Positions 55,880 to 64,000 of a DNA stretch of 64,000 nt are shown one piece after another. This DNA is from Rhodothermales bacterium (lineage in GTDB: Bacteria; Bacteroidota; Rhodothermia; Rhodothermales; UBA10348), in NCBI GenBank assembly GCA_017643395.1, contig JAEPNP010000001.1:203806-267805 (forward strand). Reading direction: 5' to 3'. Under the pieces are notes generated by a model. That model searched no databases. It saw only the letters and a program-made list of their open reading frames with translations, and was not told the origin of the DNA. Each line of letters opens with the position of its first letter. Positions within the stretch are counted from its first letter, which is position 1. Position numbers and translations under genes: made by a program.

Positions 55880-56419
55880 CTACTCCCAGGAGGCCACGTC
55901 ACGCAAAAAATCCGCGTCCTGCACGGCCATGGAGACCAGCTCGTTCAGATGACCCTCGATGCGGGCGATGACCAGTTCGTCGCGATTGAGCACCAGCACC
56001 AGCATATCCCGAATGCTGTCGTACCGCTCGCGGTACAGGACCCAGACCGTCTCGGAATCATCCTCGACGCGCACCGCCACCTCCCAGCCGCTGCGCTTGA
56101 ACCGTGGCACCCGGTTGAAGCGGAGGTCGCTGCGGGTCGGCTGCTTCTCAACCGAATACACGCCGACTTTGACGCGATCTATCTCGCGCACGTAGTCACT
56201 CGCCATCTGTGCATAGACGTCCGGCACACGCCCGGAAATCCAGCTCACGGTGCGGAAGAGCCGCGGCCCGACCTTGACCACCACTTCCCGCTCAAAGCGG
56301 GCGCCGAGAATGTCTTCGATGTCCTCGCGAATGTGCGCGATTTCCCGCGAGTAGAAGCAGCCCGCGAGCGTCGGAGCCAGAATCAGAAGCAGAATAACGT
56401 GGGTGAAGCTTCTTCTCAT
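55880..56419 (-). CDS. DUF4252 lipoprotein
   Basis: 179 residues; lipoprotein signal ends TLAGC. The body (YDSIRDMLVLVLNRDELVIARIEGHLNELVSMA near the end) matches the DUF4252 pattern of the preceding gene, ending in the beta-strand-plus-helix seen there. Such proteins occur in pairs under ECF sigma operons in Bacteroidota-type bacteria. It begins one base from the stop of the first DUF4252 gene. Confidence 0.78.
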   Translation of the reverse strand: MRRSFTHVILLLILAPTLAGCFYSREIAHIREDIEDILGARFEREVVVKVGPRLFRTVSWISGRVPDVYAQMASDYVREIDRVKVGVYSVEKQPTRSDLRFNRVPRFKRSGWEVAVRVEDDSETVWVLYRERYDSIRDMLVLVLNRDELVIARIEGHLNELVSMAVQDADFLRDVASWE

Positions 56420-56982
56420 TACAGGTCCTCCAACACATCGATCCGGAAGCGGCGCCCGATACGGCCGATGTCCTCGGGATCAATCTCTCCAACAATATTG
56501 ACAAAGACGGTCCCATTGTCTCCGGACTGGATGACAAAGACCATCATGCCCTCGACACGCTCGCCGCTGGTATCGCGCACCAGCATCTCTACAAACTCGC
56601 CGTCCTCCGATACCCGCACTACGCGGTCCCAGCCATCTTCCGACAACTTGCGAGCAAGCGGACCCACCCGGTCCCGGAGCACTTCCCGCGATTCATAGTC
56701 CAGCGTATAGCCCCGCACCTGGATGGCGACCAGCTTGAGCAGCATGTCCGCCAGGGTGTCGTCCTCGATGCGCGCGGCCTCGGCGGCCATGCGAAGGAGG
56801 GCTCCCTTGACGTTGACCTCGAGGGTCGTTTCGGCACCCACAATGCGCTCCAGCTCATCGAAATCGAAGTAGCCGGGCATGCGCTCGATGCGCTGCGCCT
56901 GGGCTGATCCCGCCACGCCCAGCATGGCGAGCAGCATCAGCGTGGAAAAAACGGTTCTGTATGTCATGGCTTTCCGGTTCAA
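56419..56982 (-). CDS. DUF4252 exported protein
   Basis: 187 residues; signal peptide to about 29 (GSAQAQ). DUF4252 body: a helical region with ETTLEVNVKGALLRMAAEAARIED, then YTLDYESREVLRDRV and a beta segment EFVEMLVRDTSGERVEGMMVFVIQSGDNGTVFVNIVGEID. Function unknown. It overlaps the anti-sigma-like gene by four bases and is the third gene of the sigma operon. Confidence 0.85.
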   Translation of the reverse strand: MNRKAMTYRTVFSTLMLLAMLGVAGSAQAQRIERMPGYFDFDELERIVGAETTLEVNVKGALLRMAAEAARIEDDTLADMLLKLVAIQVRGYTLDYESREVLRDRVGPLARKLSEDGWDRVVRVSEDGEFVEMLVRDTSGERVEGMMVFVIQSGDNGTVFVNIVGEIDPEDIGRIGRRFRIDVLEDL

Positions 56983-57524
56983 TTTAGTCGTGCCCCACGG
57001 GGGGCATCGAATGGCTCGCCGACCACCCCAGGCAGCTGTCCGATGACATGGGGCTCCAGCACGTCATCGCGCAGGTGCACGGCCGTGATCTGGCCGACTT
57101 CCGACACGAGACCCAGGGTCCATTTGATCTGCTCCAGTGCCTCGGCCACTTCGGGCTCGGTAGGCACCGGTTCCGCAGGCCGGCCCAGAATGCCGGCCAT
57201 CACGATCACCAGTACGAGCGATGCGGTCACAAGCGCTGGACGCACATCGAACGACACAAACCACCTGCTGACACGCGCCAGCATCTGCCGGCGAGCATCC
57301 CGACGGACCTCGCGGATGACGGCTGGCAGAAGATCCGGCGGAGCGGCCTCCGACGGCATGGTGCGCAGGGCTTCCCGAATGGACTTGGCCAGGTCCAGCC
57401 GGGCGGCAAAGCCTGCGTCGCGGGCTGCGCGCCCCAGGACCGTCTGTCGTTCCTCCGGACTGAGCATGCCGTCCAGGAACGCCTCGATCATGGCGTCGGG
57501 CGATTGGTTGTCAGGCTGTTTCAA
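56979..57524 (-). CDS. Putative anti-sigma factor, single-pass membrane
   Basis: 181 residues. The N-terminal 80 residues (MIEAFLDGMLSPEERQTVLGRAARDAGFAARLDLAKSIREAL) have the acidic helical look of an anti-sigma N-terminal domain without a zinc-finger CHC. One membrane helix follows (about 95-113; VTASLVLVIVMAGILG), then a short periplasmic tail. Start overlaps the sigma gene end by 14 bp. Anti-sigma role is inferred from position and topology. Confidence 0.75.
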   Translation of the reverse strand: MKQPDNQSPDAMIEAFLDGMLSPEERQTVLGRAARDAGFAARLDLAKSIREALRTMPSEAAPPDLLPAVIREVRRDARRQMLARVSRWFVSFDVRPALVTASLVLVIVMAGILGRPAEPVPTEPEVAEALEQIKWTLGLVSEVGQITAVHLRDDVLEPHVIGQLPGVVGEPFDAPRGARLN

Positions 57525-58029
57525 GGTGCATCACCTCTTCAATGGTCTTCCGTAGCATCCGGCGCGCACGGTGCAGGTACACCTTGACCGTGGACATGGG
57601 CAGGTTGAGGGCGCCGCAGATTTCTTCGTATCGGAAGTCCTCGATTTCGCGCAGCACAACAATGCTGCGATAGGGCTCCTTCAACGTCTCGATGGCGCGC
57701 TCCAGGTGCGCCATCATGTCGGCAGACTCCGTTTGGCGGGCAGGCGAGAGCGTCGCGCTCCCGGTCCGATCCGCGTCCGGTTCTCCGTCAAAAATCCGGT
57801 GCTCCAGTTGCCGCCGACGCAACACGTCAATGCAGGCGTTGTGCGTCACGCGAAGCAACCAGGAGACCGCGCCGTCCTCATCCACCCTATCCCGATGCTT
57901 CCACATCCGGAGCATCGCGTCCTGCACGACATCCTTGGCCTGATCGCGGTCGCCGAGCAGGCGTGCCGCGTAGCCAAAGACCCGGTTCTGGTGCCGGGTA
58001 ACCGTGAGTTCGAACTCCGAAAGTGTCAA
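57511..58029 (-). CDS. ECF RNA polymerase sigma factor
   Basis: 172 residues if the TTG at 58029 is the start (MTLSEFELTVTRHQNRVFGYAARLLGD). Region 2 is FGYAARLLGDRDQAKDVVQDAMLRMWKHRD and region 4 is LKEPYRSIVVLREIEDFRYEEICGALNLPMSTVKVYLHRARRML. An in-frame ATG far upstream (58203) gives a Cys/Arg-rich extension that does not look like protein. It heads the operon sigma, anti-sigma-like, DUF4252, DUF4252. Confidence 0.85.
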   Translation of the reverse strand: MTLSEFELTVTRHQNRVFGYAARLLGDRDQAKDVVQDAMLRMWKHRDRVDEDGAVSWLLRVTHNACIDVLRRRQLEHRIFDGEPDADRTGSATLSPARQTESADMMAHLERAIETLKEPYRSIVVLREIEDFRYEEICGALNLPMSTVKVYLHRARRMLRKTIEEVMHLETA

Positions 58030-58237
58030 CGCTGGTGGGGTGTCAGGCCGGATTCGGATGCAGAACGGACGGCACTGCGCCAAGGTTACACGGCCTCGGC
58101 ACGAACGTTGCACCTGCACAGCGGGTGCCCTCCCAAAATCCGCCGAACGGCATGGCCTGACGCCTGACCCGCCGCAATCGCCGAAACTTTGGAGAGCCGG
58201 CACGATTACTTCATTTCATCCGGAAGATTACGTCTAC

Positions 58238-59920
58238 ATGAAGCGGTTCATCCTACCCGCCCTGTTTGTTTTTGCTGCGGGCACGTTCATCGGCGCACGC
58301 GTGGGCGGCGTGTTCTCCCAGCCGGACACGCTGGAGCAGTTGCGCAAGCTCGAAGACGCGTTCCTGCTCATCGACCGGAACTATGTGGAGAAAGTCAGCC
58401 CGGTGAATCTGGTGGACCGATCCATCTCGGCGATGCTGGAAGAGCTGGATCCGCACTCCTCCTACATCGACAAAGAGCAGGTAGCCAAGGTCCAGGAAGG
58501 CTACCGCGGCTCGTTTGGTGGCATTGGAATCTGGTTCGAGGCCCCGCCGGAAGACACGGCCAGAGTGACCTCGATCATCGCGGACGGCCCATCGGAAAAG
58601 GTCGGCCTGATGCCCGGTGACCTGATCATTGCAGTAGACGATTCGTCCGTGGTAGGCTACAACTCGATTGAGATCCAGAACCGGATCAAGGGTCCCATCG
58701 GCACGGATGTGGAGCTGGACGTGGTGCGCCGTGGTGTGGACGAGCCCGTGGAATTCGTGATCACGCGTGGCGAGATCCCGCTCTATTCCATCGACACTTC
58801 GTACATGATGGACGATGAGACCGGCTACCTGCGCATCGGTCGATTCGCCATGACCACGCACCAGGAGTTTCTGCAGCATACGCGCGCGCTGATCGACCAG
58901 GGCATGCAGCGCATGGTGCTGGATTTGCGGGACAACCCAGGAGGCATCAAGCAGACCGCGGTCCTGATTGCCGACGAGTTTCTCCCGGGTGGGCACACCA
59001 TCGTCTATACCAAGGGACGTGTGGAGCGCGAGTCCGAGCGGGACGTCTCCACCGACGGTGGCCTGTTTGAAAACGGACCAGTCATCGTGCTGGTCAACGA
59101 GAACACTGCGTCCGGCAGTGAGATCATCTCGGGCGCGCTTCAGGATCACGACCGCGCGCTCGTGGTCGGTCGGCGCACGTTCGGCAAGGGACTCGTGCAG
59201 CGTCCGTTCCAGCTTCGGGACGGCAGCATCCTGCAGTTGACGGTCAGCCGGTACTACATGCCGTCGGGCCGCCTGATTCAGACCGCTTATGAAGACGGCA
59301 GTCTGGAAGACTACTACACTTCCAAGTTCGGCAGCCTGCGCCAGGCCACGTACAACGTGTCCGAATACCTCGATGACCTTCCGGACTCGCTGCGCTTCAA
59401 GACCACGCACGGGCGGACCGTGTTTGGTGGCGGCGGTGTGATGCCCGACATCGTGATCGCGCCTGACAGCGTAGGTGGCATGAACGCCCCGATCCTGCGC
59501 GCCATCGTGCGCCAGGGAGCGGACGTGCGATTTGCCCGGGAGTGGTTCCTGGAGCGTGAAGCCGCCTTCCGGGGCACGTGGATGGAGCGCCAGGACGAGT
59601 TTGTGGACAGCTACGCTGTGCCTGAGAGCTTTATGGAAGGGTTCTGGGACTACGCCGAGGGGGTCGGCATTTCCATCACCGATGGAGACTCCCGCGCGGA
59701 GGACGGAGTCTTTTCAGCGGAGGATCTCGCTGAGTCGGAGGCGCTCTTGCGCACCGTGCTCAAAGCCCGACTTGCCCAACGACTCTACGGCAGCGAGGCC
59801 TGGTTCCCGATCTTCAACGCCATCGACCCCACGGTACTCAAGGCCCAGGGCATGTGGACGGACGCTGCGGAGCTGGCCGCACTGCCGCCCGCGGAGGACG
59901 CGGAGACGCGGGGCGACTGA
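58238..59920 (+). CDS. S41 family carboxy-terminal processing protease
   Basis: 560 residues from the ATG at 58238. An N-terminal signal anchor (1-20), a PDZ domain (about 90-175; GSFGGIGIWFEAPPEDTARVTSIIADGPSEKVGLMPGDLIIAVDD) and the S41 protease core (about 180-390): YLRIGRFAMTT, LRDNPGG, the catalytic Ser in ASGSEIISGALQDHDRALVVG and Lys in GRRTFGKGLVQ. A C-terminal part (about 430-560) is helical. It is a periplasmic Prc/CtpA-type processing protease. It is divergent from the sigma gene and precedes the dehydrogenase gene by 1 bp. Confidence 0.94.
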   Translation: MKRFILPALFVFAAGTFIGARVGGVFSQPDTLEQLRKLEDAFLLIDRNYVEKVSPVNLVDRSISAMLEELDPHSSYIDKEQVAKVQEGYRGSFGGIGIWFEAPPEDTARVTSIIADGPSEKVGLMPGDLIIAVDDSSVVGYNSIEIQNRIKGPIGTDVELDVVRRGVDEPVEFVITRGEIPLYSIDTSYMMDDETGYLRIGRFAMTTHQEFLQHTRALIDQGMQRMVLDLRDNPGGIKQTAVLIADEFLPGGHTIVYTKGRVERESERDVSTDGGLFENGPVIVLVNENTASGSEIISGALQDHDRALVVGRRTFGKGLVQRPFQLRDGSILQLTVSRYYMPSGRLIQTAYEDGSLEDYYTSKFGSLRQATYNVSEYLDDLPDSLRFKTTHGRTVFGGGGVMPDIVIAPDSVGGMNAPILRAIVRQGADVRFAREWFLEREAAFRGTWMERQDEFVDSYAVPESFMEGFWDYAEGVGISITDGDSRAEDGVFSAEDLAESEALLRTVLKARLAQRLYGSEAWFPIFNAIDPTVLKAQGMWTDAAELAALPPAEDAETRGD

Positions 59921-59921
59921 G

Positions 59922-61022
59922 TTGCCGTTCCGGATCCCGACCCGCACAATGATCGGTGCGGGTTTGCTGTCAAAGCTCCCGGAAGTCCTGTCGAGCTACG
60001 ACGCCGGCACGGCGCTCGTGATCACCGATCCCGGGGTGGCCTCGGCGGGAATCGCGGACCGGGTCTGCGGCCTGACGGAAACGGCCGGCTTTCGGCCCGT
60101 GGTCTGGGACCGGGTGCGCCCGAACCCCCGGACCAGTACGGTCGATGAGGTTGCTGCCCGCTACCGAGACTCGCGGGTCCGGGTGGTGGTCGGCATCGGA
60201 GGCGGATCAGTGCTGGATGCGGCCAAGGGCATCGCCCTGATGTTGCAAAACTCCGGTCCCGTGGCCCAGTATCAAGGCCGCAACCGGTTCCCCAACGGAT
60301 CCGCGCCGTTTGTGGCCATCCCGACCACCTGCGGCACCGGCTCGGAGGTCACCTGGGTGTCCGTATTGACCAGCGAGGCCGAGCGGCGCAAGATTTCGGT
60401 CAAGGGAGATCGCATGTTTCCGGCCTGGGCCATCGCTGATTCTGAATTGCTTGCGAGCCTGCCGGAGCACCTGATTGCCACCACGGCCATGGATGCCGCC
60501 ACCCATGCCGTGGAGGCGGCCGTAGGTCGGCAGGCCAACCCCGCCAGCGACGCGCTGGCCGCCGGCGCTCTCCGGCGGATCCTCGACCATCTCGAGTCGG
60601 CGGTCGAGAGGCGCACACCCAAGTCTCTGACAGCCCTCATGGAGGCATCCACCCTGGCCGGTATGGCGTTCGGCAACGCCGACGTCGCCGGCGTGCATTG
60701 CCTGTCCGAGGCCATCGGCGGCCGACACGATTTGCCGCATGGTGCGCTCAACGCGGCGCTGCTGGTGCCCGTCCTGCGCTACCAGGAACGGGAAGCCGCC
60801 GGCAAGCTGAACACGTTGGGTGAGGCCTGCGGAACACCGGACCTGCTCTCCGCGCTGGAGACGTTGTCGCGCGCGGTAGGAATTCCTTCATTCCGGGAGC
60901 TTCGCGTGCCCAGGGAAGACTACGAGCCCATCGCCCGGGAAGCCGAACAGAACGGCTCCAACGGTTCCAACCCGAGGACCATGACTGCGGCCGACTATTT
61001 GGCTATTCTGCGGGAGCTTTAG
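59922..61022 (+). CDS. Iron-containing alcohol dehydrogenase
   Basis: 366 residues from a TTG start directly after the S41 stop; the opening PFRIPTRTMIGAGLLSKLPE is the family's typical N-terminus, so this start beats the ATG at 59949. The NAD(P) motif is GIGGGSVLDAAKGIALML. Metal ligands: Asp in AIADSELL, His in MDAATHAVEA, His in GVHCLSEAIGG, His in LPHGALNA. A second His usually found in the third motif (HxxxHPLG) is Glu here. Substrate unknown. Confidence 0.9.
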   Translation: MPFRIPTRTMIGAGLLSKLPEVLSSYDAGTALVITDPGVASAGIADRVCGLTETAGFRPVVWDRVRPNPRTSTVDEVAARYRDSRVRVVVGIGGGSVLDAAKGIALMLQNSGPVAQYQGRNRFPNGSAPFVAIPTTCGTGSEVTWVSVLTSEAERRKISVKGDRMFPAWAIADSELLASLPEHLIATTAMDAATHAVEAAVGRQANPASDALAAGALRRILDHLESAVERRTPKSLTALMEASTLAGMAFGNADVAGVHCLSEAIGGRHDLPHGALNAALLVPVLRYQEREAAGKLNTLGEACGTPDLLSALETLSRAVGIPSFRELRVPREDYEPIAREAEQNGSNGSNPRTMTAADYLAILREL

Positions 61023-61032
61023 CCCCCCGCCC

Positions 61033-62181
61033 TTGCCCGACATTCGTTCCGAGGCGCTGCAGGCCGCGGAGTTCTCCTGGTTTGCGCCGATATGCGACGG
61101 AGACGACCGCTACCTGGGTGCGCGCGATCCCGCCTTCCGTTCGTCCTGGGAGAACACGTCTCGCGTCCTGCTGGAAGCGGACCGCCTGGGGTTCCGAAAC
61201 AGCCTCTGCCCCAGCTCCTATCAGGTGGGGCAGGACACGTGGACGTTTGCAGCCGCTCTGGCACCCAGCCTTCGAACGATGGGGTTGTTGCCGGCCGTGC
61301 GCATGGGAGAACTCCATCCGCCGATGCTGGCCCGGGCGATTGCCACCCTCGATCACATCCTCAAGGGTCGCCTGACGCTGAATGTGATTTCGTCGGACCT
61401 GCCGGGTGAGACGTTGTCGTCGGAGGATAGATATGCCCGTTCGGCCGAAGTCATCCAGATACTGAGGCAGGCCTGGACCCGGGACGAAATAGACTTCCGG
61501 GGAGACTTCTACCGGTTGGCCCTGCCCTCCGCACCGGTGAAGCCCTACCAGCAGAACGGTGGGCCGCTGCTCTATTTCGGCGGGTACTCGCCGGCGGGGC
61601 TGGACCTGTGTGCGCGCGAGTGTGATGTGTATCTGATGTGGCCTGACACGGAAGCCGGGCTCACGAACCTGATGGAGGAGGTCGGGCGCAGCGCGGCGTC
61701 GTACGGTCGCACGCTGGACTATGGATTGCGCGTGCATGTCGTGGTTCGGGAGACGGAGGCCGAGGCTCGGGCCTGGGCCGCATCGCTCGTATCGCGGCTG
61801 CCCGAGGCCCTGGGGACCGACATCCGGAATCGCTCTCAGGACGCTCGGTCTCTGGGAGTGGCGCGACAGACTCGTCTTCGCGAGGATGCAGATACCGACG
61901 GCTACGTGGAGCCCGAGCTCTGGACCGGCATCGGACGCGCGCGCTCGGGCTGTGGCGCGGCGCTGGTCGGTGATCCGGACCAGGTTGCTGCCAAGCTGCA
62001 GCGCTACATGGACATGGGCATTCGCTCCTTCATTCTGTCTGGATATCCGCACCTGGACGAGTGCCGGCTGTTTGCGCGGCACGTGTTGCCCCGCTTCAGG
62101 ACGGCCTTTCTGCCCGATGTCCAGGGGCGTGTGTCCTCTGCGACTCCGGAAACTCCGCTCGGCGCGGGGCCGCGCTTCTGA
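61033..62181 (+). CDS. Luciferase-like FMN-dependent monooxygenase, SsuD-like
   Basis: 382 residues from a TTG start. TIM-barrel sequence of the bacterial luciferase family: WFAPICDGDDRYLG near the start, AVRMGELHPPMLARAIATLDHILKGRLTLNVISSD, and YFGGYSPAGLDLCARECDVYLMWPDT. The match is best to SsuD-type alkanesulfonate monooxygenases, which need reduced FMN from a partner reductase, but no ssuE or ABC importer is nearby, so the substrate is open. It overlaps the next gene as TGATG. Confidence 0.85.
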   Translation: MPDIRSEALQAAEFSWFAPICDGDDRYLGARDPAFRSSWENTSRVLLEADRLGFRNSLCPSSYQVGQDTWTFAAALAPSLRTMGLLPAVRMGELHPPMLARAIATLDHILKGRLTLNVISSDLPGETLSSEDRYARSAEVIQILRQAWTRDEIDFRGDFYRLALPSAPVKPYQQNGGPLLYFGGYSPAGLDLCARECDVYLMWPDTEAGLTNLMEEVGRSAASYGRTLDYGLRVHVVVRETEAEARAWAASLVSRLPEALGTDIRNRSQDARSLGVARQTRLREDADTDGYVEPELWTGIGRARSGCGAALVGDPDQVAAKLQRYMDMGIRSFILSGYPHLDECRLFARHVLPRFRTAFLPDVQGRVSSATPETPLGAGPRF

Positions 62182-63728
62182 TGCTGGACCTGGGGATCGT
62201 ACTTGCGTACTTCGTGGCCATCATGGTCGCCGCGCTCTGGGGCCGCGACCGGGGTGAAGTGACGGTAGAGCAGTACTTCCTGTCGTCGCGCAGTCTCCGC
62301 TGGCCGAGCGTTGCGCTTTCGACCATCGCGACCAACATCCAGGGCTACCAGTTCCTGGGCATGATGGGCTCAGCGTACCTGTTCGGGATTGCGCAGGCCA
62401 GCCTGGAGATCAACGCTGTTCAGGGCATCCTGCTTGCGGTGTTCGTCTTTGTGCCGCTGTATATGCGCTCCCGGGTCGTTACGGTCACCCAGTTCATCGC
62501 AGAGCGCATCGGACGGAAGGCGGCGCTGGTCTACTCGGGAGCGAACATTGCGCTCTTCAGCACGATTACGCTGGGCGCCGCCCTGTTCTGGGGGGCCTAC
62601 GCCGCCGACCTGGTCTTCGGGGACTACCTCGCTGTGATCTCCCAGGATCGGGTGGTGCGCATTGCTGTGTTGCTCGTCGGCCTCGGTGTGTTCTCGGCCA
62701 TCTACACGTACCTGGGCGGATTGGCAGCCGTGGTGCGCACCGACGTCGTGCAGTTCGGCATCCTCTTTCTGGGTGGCTTTGTGGTACTGCTTGTTGCCAT
62801 CCGGGAGGTCGGCGGTTGGGGGCAGCTCTACGTACGCACTCCAGAGCTCATGCAACTGCACCTGCCGCGGGAGCACCCGACCCTGCCCTGGACCCACATG
62901 TTTGGGCTCTTCCTGCTGAACATCAACTACTGGTGCGCCAACCAGTCGGTATTGCAGCGGTCACTGGCCGCCCGAAGCCTGAAGGATGCGCAGGTCGGAC
63001 TGATGGTGGGGGGCGTGCTGAAGTACGCCATGGCCGTTCTGATTGTCGTGCCAGGCGTGGCGCTGGCCGGAATCCTCGGGGCCGGGGGGCTGGACGAGCC
63101 GGATATGGCGTTCCCGTATCTGGTGACGACCTACCTGCCCATCGGTCTGAAAGGGCTGATTCTCAGCGCGCTGTTCGCATCGCTCATGAGTACGGTGGAC
63201 TCCACCTACAACTCACTGGCCACGCTCTGGTCCGTGGATCTGTACAAAGGCTACTTCCGCCCGGCAGCGTCGGAGAGCCAGGTCGTGCAGGCGGGACGGC
63301 GTGCGATCCTTGTTGCGCTAGTGACCGGCTGCCTGATGGGACTGGTGCTGCTGTACCTGAAGTTTGAAGACCCGGGCGCGGCGTTCACGCACACGCTCAA
63401 CGAACTCCGGTATTACATCAACTGCGGCATCGTCGTGCTCATCTGTACGGCGGTCCTGGTGGCCGTTCCGCGGGAGCGGATCGTATTGCTGGCGTTCTTC
63501 CTGACCATCCCATTGAACCTGTTCATCCTGCAGGCCTTCCCGGCCATGAACTACTTCGTGCGGGCGTTCTGGGTCATCGTGATCGCGTTTGGCGTCATTG
63601 CGCTGACCACGCCGCGACGAAACTGGGTGTCGGGAGGTGAGCTGTTGACCTCGCACTCCCCGTCGGTGGCGCGCGCCGGCCTGCTTCTGGCGGCTTCTCT
63701 TGTGGCGCTGCATGTCGTCTTCCATTGA
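62181..63728 (+). CDS. Sodium:solute symporter (SSS family)
   Basis: 515 residues with about 13 membrane helices. The first, LGIVLAYFVAIMVAALWGRDRGEVTVEQYFLSSRSLRWPSVALSTIATNIQG, is the typical SSS opening, and ALFASLMSTVDSTYNSLATLWSVDLYKGY is the diagnostic mid-region. It couples Na+ to uptake of a sugar, amino acid or other organic solute. It probably forms one unit with the monooxygenase and dehydrogenase, importing their substrate; that link is inference. Confidence 0.92.
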   Translation: MLDLGIVLAYFVAIMVAALWGRDRGEVTVEQYFLSSRSLRWPSVALSTIATNIQGYQFLGMMGSAYLFGIAQASLEINAVQGILLAVFVFVPLYMRSRVVTVTQFIAERIGRKAALVYSGANIALFSTITLGAALFWGAYAADLVFGDYLAVISQDRVVRIAVLLVGLGVFSAIYTYLGGLAAVVRTDVVQFGILFLGGFVVLLVAIREVGGWGQLYVRTPELMQLHLPREHPTLPWTHMFGLFLLNINYWCANQSVLQRSLAARSLKDAQVGLMVGGVLKYAMAVLIVVPGVALAGILGAGGLDEPDMAFPYLVTTYLPIGLKGLILSALFASLMSTVDSTYNSLATLWSVDLYKGYFRPAASESQVVQAGRRAILVALVTGCLMGLVLLYLKFEDPGAAFTHTLNELRYYINCGIVVLICTAVLVAVPRERIVLLAFFLTIPLNLFILQAFPAMNYFVRAFWVIVIAFGVIALTTPRRNWVSGGELLTSHSPSVARAGLLLAASLVALHVVFH

Positions 63729-63773
63729 CGTGGCTCCGGGGCTGGCGTCTGAAAACCTTTACATATGTTCGTA

Positions 63774-63791
63774 CTGTCACGATCGTGACAG
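63774..63791. promoter_or_regulatory. 18-bp perfect palindrome CTGTCACGATCGTGACAG
   Basis: Fully self-complementary, 46 bp after the symporter stop, with no T-run directly behind. It looks more like a dimeric regulator operator than a terminator. A related half CTGACAG occurs about 45 bp further on. Confidence 0.5.
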
Positions 63792-63908
63792 ACAACTGAT
63801 CTGGGCCAGGGTGCCTCGGTGCTTTGCTGTCTTTTTTCTGACAGAACTTTGCGCAGCGCGAGACGGATTTCTACCATGAAAAGCGCGTTTTTTGGCCGTT
63901 TTTGGAGC

Positions 63909-63946
63909 GTAGGACAAATCCTACAGCCAATACGGAAAGCGCCTAC
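63909..63946 (+). promoter_or_regulatory. Second tandem operator-like element, NarL/RcsB style
   Basis: GTAGGACAAATCCTAC, 6 nt, then TACGGAAAGCGCCTAC: the same order, spacer and 22-bp centre distance as the element at 3017-3054 read on the minus strand. A further TTCGGA half lies 22 bp on, at 63953. The orientation suggests a target gene to the right, beyond the window. Confidence 0.55.
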
Positions 63947-64000
63947 AGGCCTTTCGGAAGAAAACGGACAGAATCCGGGCTTCAGAAGCTGTAGTTACAG

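Larger units (their letters stand above)
63729..64000. other. Right-edge intergenic region
   Basis: 272 bp without a supported gene. It holds the palindrome at 63774, an AT-rich patch (63825-63845) and the tandem operator-like element at 63909-63946. An ATG at 63876 is open to the edge, but it contains the operator-like element and has no recognisable protein. Confidence 0.5.

Noticed and set aside
58030..58203. Upstream extension of the second ECF sigma gene to the ATG at 58203
   Set aside because: The added 58 residues are Cys/Arg/Pro-rich and unlike any sigma N-terminus; they lie in the divergent promoter region of the S41 protease gene.
63982..64000. Minus-strand C-terminus reading CNYSF-stop, like the end of an outer membrane barrel
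   Set aside because: Only 19 bases are visible; too little to support a gene, and the adjacent operator-like element points the other way.
63876..64000. Plus-strand ATG open to the window edge (about 41 codons)
   Set aside because: No recognisable protein, no clear ribosome site, and it runs through the tandem operator-like element.

Overview
The window is high-GC bacterial DNA that best fits the Rhodothermota (Rhodothermales), the high-GC relatives of Bacteroidota. Support comes from an ECF sigma / FecR / TonB-receptor / DUF4249 operon, a second sigma operon with two DUF4252 proteins, a type IX secretion (T9SS) sorting domain, many lipoproteins, a bacterial deoxyhypusine-synthase homologue and genes without strong Shine-Dalgarno sequences. 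It looks chromosomal: lexA, recO, infA, acnA and a tRNA are present, and I see no phage, transposase, plasmid or CRISPR genes.

Layout. 1-1.1 kb: iron uptake feoA-feoA-feoB on the minus strand (feoB runs off the left edge) behind a probable metal-dependent operator. 1.3 kb: lone infA. 1.6-5.8 kb: an Ala-rich lipoprotein and a NarL-type two-component pair, with a tandem operator-like element between lipoprotein and regulator. 5.9-7.7 kb: CorA and a TSUP permease. 7.8-13 kb: polyamine operon (acidic one-lysine protein, deoxyhypusine-synthase homologue, speA, aguB, aguA). 13-16 kb: NtrY-like kinase and sigma-54 activator. 16-16.9 kb: GC-rich repeat region. 16.9-25.4 kb: TPR lipoprotein, then the sigma/FecR/two-receptor/DUF4249 operon. 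25.5-29.1 kb: two unknown proteins, a seven-haem cytochrome fused to TPRs, and a RuvC-like protein. 29.1-39.0 kb: an exopolysaccharide-type operon (family 2 glycosyltransferase, bactofilin-like protein, WecB, YaiO-family barrel, and a membrane domain joined to a T9SS cargo). 39.0-42.0 kb: secreted phosphatase-superfamily protein and subtilisin-like protease. 42.2-45.2 kb: tRNA-Ala and acnA. 45.2-47.1 kb: TonB-domain lipoprotein, unknown exported protein, methyltransferase. 47.2-48.1 kb: second repeat region. 48.2-50.3 kb: lexA, recO, ComEA-like protein. 50.4-55.8 kb: M50, HtpX and CPBP membrane proteases, a LysM protein, TPR, TPM and LemA proteins. 55.9-58.0 kb: second sigma operon. 58.2-63.7 kb: S41 protease, iron alcohol dehydrogenase, flavin monooxygenase and sodium/solute symporter.

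Strongest unexplained signals. (1) The same two-site operator (GTAGGA-N4-TCCTAC, 6-nt spacer, then TNCGGA-N4-NCCTAC) occurs beside the NarL-type regulator at 3.0 kb and at 63.9 kb. (2) A family of palindromic boxes spaced 51-53 bp lies in two distant GC-rich intergenic regions (16.2-16.6 and 47.4-48.05 kb). (3) A very acidic protein with a single lysine lies just upstream of a deoxyhypusine-synthase homologue in a putrescine operon. (4) The exopolysaccharide-type operon contains an unusual membrane-domain/T9SS-cargo gene.
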